Positions 56,201-64,000 of a stretch of 64,000 nucleotides of DNA are shown here, piece after piece. Each line of letters begins with the position of its first letter. The stretch's first letter is position 1. The notes under the pieces are model-generated. The model did not search any database. It saw only the letters and a program-made list of their open reading frames with translations, and was not told where the DNA came from. The position numbers were made by a program, and so were the translations under genes. The stretch comes from Amaranthus tricolor (lineage: Eukaryota > Streptophyta > Magnoliopsida > Caryophyllales > Amaranthaceae). The DNA lies in the NCBI RefSeq assembly GCF_026212465.1, contig NC_080063.1, positions 808,501-872,500 on the forward strand, given 5' to 3'.

Positions 56201-59200
56201 AAGTATCAATGGTCAATGACGAATGAACGATGAAGAATGAACAAGGATCAATGATCAATGATTAATGAACGATGAAGAATGAACAAGGATGAATGATCAA
56301 TGAAGAATGAACGATGAAGAATGAACAAGGATTAATGGTCAATGACGAATGAACGATGAATAATGAAGAAGGATCAATGATCAATGAAGAATGAATGATG
56401 AAGAATGAACAAGGATCAATGATCAATGAAGAATGAACGATGGAGAATGAACAAGGATCAATGATCAATGAAGAATGAACGATGAAGAATGAACAAGGAT
56501 CAATGATCAATGAAGAATGAACGATGAAGAATGAACAAGGATCAATGATAATTGAAGAATGAACGATGAAGAATGAACAAGGATCAATGATCAATGAAGA
56601 ATAAATGATGAAGAATTAACAAGGATCAATGGTCAATGACGAATGAACGATGAAGAATGAACAAGGATCAATGATCAATGAAGAATGAACGATGAAGAAT
56701 GAACAAGGATCAATGATCAATGAAGAATGAACGATGAAGAATGAAAAAGGATCAATGATCAGTGACGAATGAACGATGAAGAATGAACAAGCATCAATGA
56801 TCAATGAAGAATGAAGATTGAACGATGATGAATGAACAAGGATCAATGATCAATAAAGAATAAACGATGAAGAATGAACAAGGATCAATGGTCAATGACG
56901 AATGAACGATGAAGAATGAACAAGGATCAATGATCAATGAAGAATGAACGATGAAGAATGAACAAGGATCAATGATCAATGAAGAATGAACGATGAAGAA
57001 TGAACAAGGATTAATGGTCAATGACGAATGAACGATGAAGAATGAACAAGGATCAATGATCAATGATTAATGAACGATGAAGAATGAACAAGGATGAATG
57101 ATCAATGAAGAATGAACGATGAAGAATGAACAAGGATTAAAGGTCAATGACGAATGAACGATGAAGAATGAAAAAGGATCAATGATCAATGAAGAATGAA
57201 CGATGAAAAATGAACAAGGATCAATGATCAATGAAGACTGAACGATGAAGAATGAACAAGGATCACTGATAAATGAAGAATGAACGAAGAAGAATGAACA
57301 AGGATCAATGATCAGTGACGAATGAACGATGAAGAATGAACAAGGATCAATAATCAATGAAGAATGAAGATTGAACGATGAAGAATGAACAAGGATCAAT
57401 GATCAATGAAGAATGAACGAAGAAGAATGAACAAGTATCAATGGTCAATGACGAATGAACGATGAAGAATGAACAAGGATCAATGATCAATGATTAATGA
57501 ACGATGAAGAATGAACAAGGATGAATGATCAATGAAGAATGAACGATGAAGAATGAACAAGGATTAATGGTCAATGACGAATGAACGATGAATAATGAAG
57601 AAGGATCAATGATCAATGAAGAATGAACGATGAAGAATGAACAAGGATCAATGATCAATGAAGAATGAACGATGGAGAATGAACAAGGATCAATGATCAA
57701 TGAAGAATGAACGATGAAGAATGAACAAGGATCAATGATCAATGAAGAATGAACGATGAAGAATGAACAAGGATCAATGATAATTGAAGAATGAACGATG
57801 AAGAATGAACAAGGATCAATGATCAATGAAGAATAAATGATGAAGAATTAACAAGGATCAATGGTCAATGACGAATGAACGATGAAGAATGAACAAGGAT
57901 CAATGATCAATGAAGAATGAACGATGAAGAATGAACAAGGATCAATGATCAATGAAGAATGAACGATGAAGAATGAACAAGGATTAATGGACAATGACGA
58001 ATGAACGATGAAGAATGAAAAAGGATCAATGATCAATGAAGAATGAACGATGAAAATTGAACAAGGATCAATGATCAATGAAGAATGAACGATGAAGAAT
58101 GAACAAGGATCAATGATCAATGAAGACTGAACGATGAAGAATGAACAAAGGATCAATGATCAATGAAGAATGAACGATGAAGAATGAACAAGGATCAATG
58201 ATCAGTGACGAATGAACGATGAAGAATGAACAAGGATCAATGATCAATGAAGAATGAAGATTGAACAATGAAGAATGAACAAGGATCAATGATCAATGAA
58301 GAATGAACGATGAAGAATGAACAAGGACCAATGGTCAATGACGAATGAACGATGAATAATGAACAAGGATCAATGATCAATGAAGAATGAACGATGAAGA
58401 ATGAACAAGGAACAATGATCAATGAAGAATGAACGATGAAGAATGAACAAGGATCAATGATCAATGACGAATGAACGATGAAGAATGAACAAGGATCAAT
58501 GATCAATGAAGAATGAACGATGAAGAATGAACAAGGATTAATGGTCAATGACGAATGAACGATGAAGAATGAACAAGGATCAATGATCAATGAAGAATTA
58601 ACGATGAAGAATGAACAAGGATCAATGATCAATGAAGAATGAACGATGAAGAATGAACAAGGATCAATGATCAATGAAGAATGAACGATGAAGAATGAAA
58701 AAGGATCAATGATCAGTGACGAATGAACGATGAAGAATGAACAAGCATCAATGATCAATGAAGAATGAAGATTGAACGATGATGAATGAACAAGGATCAA
58801 TGATCAATAAAGAATAAACGATGAAGAATGAACAAGGATCAATGGTCAATGACGAATGAACGATGAAGAATGAACAAGGATCAATGATCAATGAAGAATG
58901 AACGATGAAGAATGAACAAGGATCAATGATCAATGAAGAATGAACGATGAAGAATGAACAAGGATTAATGGTCAATGACGAATGAACGATGAAGAATGAA
59001 CAAGGATCAATGATCAATGATTAATGAACGATGAAGAATGAACAAGGATGAATGATCAATGAAGAATGAACGATGAAGAATGAACAAGGATTAAAGGTCA
59101 ATGACGAATGAACGATGAAGAATGAAAAAGGATCAATGATCAATGAAGAATGAACGATGAAAAATGAACAAGGATCAATGAACAATGAAGAATGAACGAT

Positions 59201-59787
59201 GAAGAATGAACAAGGATCAATGATCAATGAAGACTGAACGATGAAGAATGAACAAGGATCACTGATCAATGAAGAATGAACGAAGAAGAATGAACAAGGA
59301 TCAATGATCAGTGACGAATGAACGATGAAGAATGGACAAGGATCAATAATCAATGAAGAATGAAGATTGAACGATGAAGAATGAACAAGGATCAATGATC
59401 AATGAAGAATGAACGATGAAGAATGAACAAGTATCAATGGTCAATGACGAATGAACGATGAAGAATGAACAAGGATCAATATTCAATGATTAATGAACGA
59501 TGAAGAATGAACAAGGATGAATGATCAATGAAGAATGAACGATGAAGAATGAACAAGGATTAATGGTCAATGACGAATGAACGATGAATAATGAAGAAGG
59601 ATCAATGATCAATGAAGAATGAACGATGAAGAATGAACAAGGATCAATGATCAATGAAGAATGAACGATGGAGAATGAACAAGGATCAATGATCAATGAA
59701 GAATGAACGATGAAGAATGAACAAGGATCAATGATCAATGAAGAATGAACGATGAAGAATGAACAAGGATCAATGATAATTGAAGAT
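50211..59787 (+). repeat. 1,996-bp higher-order repeat, family II, about five copies
   Basis: Unit landmarks recur at 50211, 52270, 54266, 56262, 57494 and 59490. The spacing is 2,059, 1,996, 1,996, 1,232 and 1,996 bp. The first unit carries extra monomers around 50.8 kb (a duplicated block with GGATTAGTGGAC), the fourth has lost 764 bp, and the last is cut off by the inversion at 59787. Related but less regular units lie at 43783-45545 and 48208-50210. The full unit contains one 43-bp monomer (CAAAGGATC) and is 1 modulo 7. The 1,232-bp unit lacks that monomer and is 0 modulo 7. Confidence 0.87.
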
Positions 59788-59795
59788 AAAATCTT
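59783..59795. other. Inversion junction of the satellite array
   Basis: Left of here monomers run in the purine-rich orientation, and right of here they run as the reverse complement. The junction is a small perfect inverted repeat, AAGAT (59783-59787), AAA, ATCTT (59791-59795). The left partner is a GATAATTGAAGA variant monomer, and the right partner starts within an ATCTTTGTTCATTC variant. The right arm is not an exact mirror of the left, which argues against a simple hairpin-read artefact. Confidence 0.85.
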
Positions 59796-62700
59796 TGTTC
59801 ATTCTTCATCGTTCATTCTTCATTGATCATTGATCCTTGTTCATTCTTCATCGTTCATTCGTCATTGACCATTAATCTTTGTACATTCTTCATCGTTCAT
59901 TCTTCATTGATCATTGATCCTTGTTCATTCTTCATCGTTCATTCTTCATTGATCATTGATCCTTGTTCATTCTTCATCTTTCATTCGTCATTGACCATTG
60001 ATCCTTGTTCATTCTTCATCGTTCATTCTTCATTGATCATTGATCCTTGTTCATTCTTCATCGTTCATTCGTCATTGACCATTAATCCTTGTACATTCTT
60101 CATCGTTCATTCTTCATTGATCATTGATCCTTGTTCATTCTTCATCCTTCATTCGTCATTGACCATTGATCCTTGTTCATTCTTCATCGTTCATGCTTCA
60201 TTGATCATTGATCCTTGTTCATTCTTCATCGTTCATTCGTCATTGACCATTAATCCTTGTACATTCTTCATCGTTCATTCTTAATTGATCATTGATCCTT
60301 GTTCATTCTTCATCGTTCATTCGTCATTGACCATTAATCTTTGTACATTCTTAATCGTTCATTCTTCATTGATCATTGATCGTTGTTCATTCTTCATCTT
60401 TCATTCGTCATTGACCATTGATCCTTGTTCATTCTTCATCGTTCATTCTTCATTGATCATTGATCCTTGTTCATTCTTCATCGTTCATTCTTCATTGATC
60501 ATTGATCCTTGTTCATTCTTCATCGTTCATTCGTCATTGACCATTGATCCTTGTTTATTCTTCATCGTTCATTCTTCATTGATCATTGATCCTTGATCAT
60601 TTTTCATCTTTCATTCGTCATTGATCAATGATCCTTGTTCATTCTTCATCGTTCATTCGTCATTGATCATTGATCCTTGTTCATTCTTCATCGTTCATTC
60701 TTCATTGATCATTGATCCTTGTTCATTCTTCATCGTTCATTCGTCATTGACCATTGATCCTTGTTTATTCTTCATCGTTCATTCTTCATTGATCATTGAT
60801 CCTTGTTCATTTTTCATCGTTCATTCGTCATTGATCATTGATCCTTGTTCATTCTTCATCGTTCATTCGTCATTGATCATAGATCCTTGTTCATTATTCA
60901 TTGATCATTGATCCTTGTTCATTCTTCATCGTTCATTCGTCATTGAGCATTGATCCTTGTTCATTCTTCATCGTTCAATCGTCATTGACCATTAATCCTT
61001 GTTCATTCTTCATCGTTCATTCATCATTGATCCTTGTTCATTATTCATTGATCATTGATCCTTGTTCATTCTTCATCGTTCATTCTTCATTGATCATTGA
61101 TCCTTGTTCATTCTTCATCGTTCATTCGTCATTGACCATTAATCTTTGTACATTCTTCATCGTTCATTCTTCATTGATCATTGATCCTTGTTCATTCTTC
61201 ATCGTTCATTCTTCATTGATCATTGATCCTTGTTCATTCTTCATCTTTCATTCGTCATTGACCATTGATCCTTGTTCATTCTTCATCGTTCATTCTTCAT
61301 TGATCATTGATCCTTGTTCATTCTTCATCGTTCATTCGTCATTGACCATTAATCCTTGTACATTCTTCATCGTTCATTCTTCATTGATCATTGATCCTTG
61401 TTCATTCTTCATCGTTCATTCGTCATTGACCATTAATCTTTGTACATTCTTCATCGTTCATTCTTCATTGATCATTGATCCTTGTTCATTCTTCATCGTT
61501 CATTCTTCATTTGTTCATCGTTCATTCTTCATTGATCATTGATCCTTGTTCATTCTTCATCGTTCATTCTTCATTGATCATTGATCCTTGTTCATTCTTC
61601 ATCGTTCATTCGTCATTGACCATTAATCCTTGTTCATTCTTCATCGTTCATTCTTCATTGATCATTGATCCTTGTTCATTCTTCATCGTTCATTCGTCAT
61701 TGACCATTAATCCTTGTTCATTCTTCATCGTTTATTCTTCATTGATCATTGATCCTTGTTCATTCTTCATTGTTCATTCGTCAATGATCATTGATCCTTG
61801 TACATTCTTCATCGTTCATTCATCATTGATCATTGATCCTTGTTCATTATTCATTGATCATTGATTCTTGTTCATTCTTCATCGTTCATTCGTCATTGAC
61901 CATTGATCCTTGTTCATTCTTCATCGTTCATTCGTCATAGACCATTAATCCTTGTTCATTCTTCATCGTTCATGCTTTATTGATCATTGATCCTTGTTCT
62001 TTCTTCATCGTTCATTCGTCATTGATCATTGATCCTTGTTCATTCTTCATCGTTCATTCTTCATTGATCATTGATCCTTGTTCATTCTTCATCGTTCATT
62101 CGCCATTGACCATTAATCCTTGTACATTCTTCATCGTTCATTCTTCATTGATCATTAATCCTTGTTCATTCTTCATCGTTCATTCTTCATTGATCATTGA
62201 TCCTTGTTCATTCTTCATCGTTCATTCTTCATTGATCATTGATCCTTGTTCATTCTTCATCGTTCATTCTTCAATGATCATTGATCCTTGTTCATTCTTC
62301 ATCGTTCATTCTTCATTGATCATTGATCCTTGTTCATTCTTCATCGTTCATTCGTCATTGACCATTGATCCTCTTTTATTCTTCATCGTTCATTCTTCAT
62401 TTATCAATGATCCTTGTTCATTTTTCATCGTTCATTCGTCATTGATCATTGATCCTTGTTCATTCTTCATCGTTCATTCGTCATTGATCATTGATCCTTG
62501 TTCATTATTCATTGATCATTGATCCTTGTTCATTCTTCATCGTTCATTCGTCATTGACCAATGATCCTTGTTCATTCTTCATCGTTCAATCGTCATTGAC
62601 CATTAATCCTTGTTCATTCTTCATCGTTCATTCATCATTGATCATTGATCCTTGTTCATTCTTCTACATTCATTCGTCATTGATCATTGATCCTTGTTCA

Positions 62701-64000
62701 TTATTCATTGATCATTGATCCTTGTTCATTCTTCATCGTTCATTCGTCATTGACCATTGATCCTTGTTCATTCTTCATAGTTCATTCGTCATTGACCATT
62801 AATCCTTATTCATTCTTCATCGTTCATTCTTCATTGATCATTGATCCTTGTTCATTCTTCATCGTTCATTCGTCATTGACCATTAATCCTTGTTCATTCT
62901 TCATCGTTCATTCTTCATTGATCATTGATCCTTGTTCATTCTTCATCGTTCATTCTTCATTGATCATTGATCCTTGTTCATTCTTCATCGTTCATTCTTC
63001 ATTGATCATTGATCCTTGTTCATTCTTCATCGTTCATTCGTCATTGACCATTGATCCTTGTTTATTCTTCATCGTTCATTCTTCATTGATCATCGATCCT
63101 TGATCATTTTTCATCTTTCATTCGTCATTGATCAATGATCCTTGTTCATTCTTCATCGTTCATTCGTCATTGATCATTGATCCTTGTTCATTCTTCATCG
63201 TTCATTCTTCATTGATCATTGATCCTTGTTCATTCTTCATCGTTCATTCGTCATTGACCATTGATCCTTGTTTATTCTTCATCGTTCATTCTTCATTGAT
63301 CATTGATCCTTGTTCATTTTTCATCGTTCATTCGTCATTGATCATTGATCCTTGTTCATTCTTCATCGTTCATTCGTCATTGATCATTGATCCTTGTTCA
63401 TTATTCATTGATCATTGATCCTTGTTCATTCTTCATCGTTCATTCGTCATTGAGCATTGATCCTTGTTCATTCTTCATCGTTCAATCGTCATTGACCATT
63501 AATCCTTGTTCATTCTTCATCGTTCATTCATCATTGATCCTTGTTCATTATTCATTGATCATTGATCCTTGTTCATTCTTCATCGTTCATTCTTCATTGA
63601 TCATTGATCCTTGTTCATTCTTCATCGTTCATTCGTCATTGACCATTAATCTTTGTACATTCTTCATCGTTCATTCTTCATTGATCATTGATCCTTGTTC
63701 ATTCTTCATCGTTCATTCTTCATTGATCATTGATCCTTGTTCATTCTTCATCTTTCATTCGTCATTGACCATTGATCCTTGTTCATTCTTCATCGTTCAT
63801 TCTTCATTGATCATTGATCCTTGTTCATTCTTCATCGTTCATTCGTCATTGACCATTAATCCTTGTACATTCTTCATCGTTCATTCTTCATTGATCATTG
63901 ATCCTTGTTCATTCTTCATCGTTCATTCGTCATTGACCATTAATCTTTGTACATTCTTCATCGTTCATTCTTCATTGATCATTGATCCTTGTTCATTCTT
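59791..64000 (-). repeat. 42-bp satellite array, reverse orientation (family III)
   Basis: The same six-heptamer monomer, now with its purine-rich strand on minus, continues past the right edge; no gene is present. The variant set differs from the + arms. It is rich in TTGTACATTC, GACCATTAATC and TTGTTTATTC, and in 28-bp monomers (GTTCATTATTCATTGATC, near 60888, 61032, 61843, 62501, 62699, 63389 and 63547). There is a 35-bp monomer near 61020 and one single-T insertion (CTTCATTTGTTCATCG, near 61510). I did not see the 34-bp, 43-bp or AAGATTGAACG monomers here. The GTACATTC and TTTATTC variants have relatives at 41.4-47 kb and near 9.1 kb. Confidence 0.96.
60430..64000 (-). repeat. 2,507-bp duplication in the reverse arm
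   Basis: Positions from about 60430 to 61492 match about 62937 to 63999 at a constant offset of 2,507 bp (60596 to 63103, 60911 to 63418). One difference seen is GATCATTGATCC near 60588 against GATCATCGATCC near 63095. The second copy runs off the window, so the unit may continue. 2,507 is 1 modulo 7, which the single extra T near 61510 explains. Confidence 0.85.

Larger units (their letters stand above)
37890..59787 (+). repeat. 42-bp satellite array, + orientation (family I to 41.35 kb, then family II)
   Basis: Uninterrupted monomers with no gene. To 41346 this is the second super-unit copy (family I; last 34-bp monomer near 39643). From 41347 the variant set changes. The 34-bp monomer, GCACAAGG next to GATTAATG, and GATGTAGAATG are no longer seen. 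New landmarks appear instead: a 43-bp monomer with CAAAGGATC (near 44352, 48778, 50969, 52924, 54920, 58148), GATGGAGAATG, GGACCAATGG, AACGAAGAAGAATG, GAAGACTGAACG and GAACAAGCATC. The 49-bp AAGATTGAACG monomer is shared by both families. A 28-bp monomer (AATGAAGAATTAAC then AAGGATC) occurs near 42571 and 46915. Confidence 0.97.

Noticed and set aside
372..59738. Many minus-strand open frames of 60-350 codons in the + oriented array
   Set aside because: All are the 42-bp satellite read in its one open frame, with a 14-residue unit, no domain, no start context and no unique sequence. They break wherever the heptamer number changes. They are not annotated as CDS.
59783..59795. Inversion as a pure hairpin-read (missed adapter) artefact
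   Set aside because: An artefact would make the right arm an exact reverse complement of the left, and the arms diverge within about 100 bp. A misjoin of two real arrays cannot be excluded from sequence alone.
59823..63418. Plus-strand open frames of 80-213 codons in the right arm
   Set aside because: The same satellite peptide in the inverted arm. The change of strand follows the array orientation, not a gene.
1..64000. Telomeric or interstitial telomere repeat because of the 7-bp unit
   Set aside because: The heptamers (AATGAAC and relatives) do not match TTTAGGG, its known plant variants, or its complement.
1..64000. tRNA, rRNA, snRNA, riboswitch or bacterial operon features
   Set aside because: Nothing resembling their conserved motifs was seen outside or inside the satellite, and the LTR points to a eukaryote.
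1..64000. Dam-type GATC clustering as a regulatory signal
   Set aside because: GATC occurs about twice per monomer simply because two heptamers end in GATC. In a plant nuclear satellite there is no reason to read it as a methylation or replication signal.

Overview
The window contains no convincing gene. About 61.5 of 64 kb is one satellite DNA whose basic unit is a 42-bp monomer, roughly 1,460 monomers in all. The monomer is six related heptamers in order: H1 AATGAAG, H2 AATGAAC, H3 GATGAAG, H4 AATGAAC, H5 AAGGATC, H6 AATGATC. It is about 33% GC and 74% purine on the + strand. The only non-satellite DNA is a 1,239-bp element present twice, at 4931-6169 and 36651-37889. It looks like a solo LTR of a plant Ty1/copia-type retrotransposon, possibly Sirevirus-like, read on the minus strand, with TG...CA ends, a 5-bp target duplication (AAAAT) and a TATA box. 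The LTR makes a flowering-plant nuclear genome the best guess; the species cannot be told. A pericentromeric, subtelomeric or knob-like heterochromatic setting is inference only.

Layout. (1) 1-4930: satellite in + orientation, with a 2,120-bp tandem duplication. (2) 4931-6169: solo LTR. (3) 6170-36650: + satellite with nested higher-order repeats (HORs): 679, 881 and 1,560 bp modules, a 2,197/2,239-bp tandem duplication, a 5,366-bp unit present about 2.5 times, and a 1,099-bp duplication. (4) 36651-37889: second LTR, with no difference from the first in 1,239 bp by direct reading. (5) 37890-59787: + satellite, which changes at about 41.35 kb from variant family I to family II (4.3-4.4 kb duplication, then a 1,996-bp HOR). 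(6) 59783-59795: inversion point. (7) 59791-64000: the same satellite in reverse orientation, a third variant family with a 2,507-bp duplication.

Large-scale structure. Positions 1-9626 reappear at 28928-41346, LTR included, so a super-unit of about 29-32 kb was duplicated as a block after the LTR inserted. The second copy has 3,045 bp extra and lacks 252 bp.

The main pattern is a heptamer register. Nearly every length change in the array is a multiple of 7 bp, not of 3 or 42. The few exceptions (a recurring 34-bp monomer, a recurring 43-bp monomer, a duplicated 1-bp deletion, one filler junction and the two LTR insertions) account for all the HOR lengths modulo 7 and for the register over the whole 59.7-kb + arm. 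The long open frames on the pyrimidine-rich strand arise because 42 is divisible by 3, and I do not regard them as genes.
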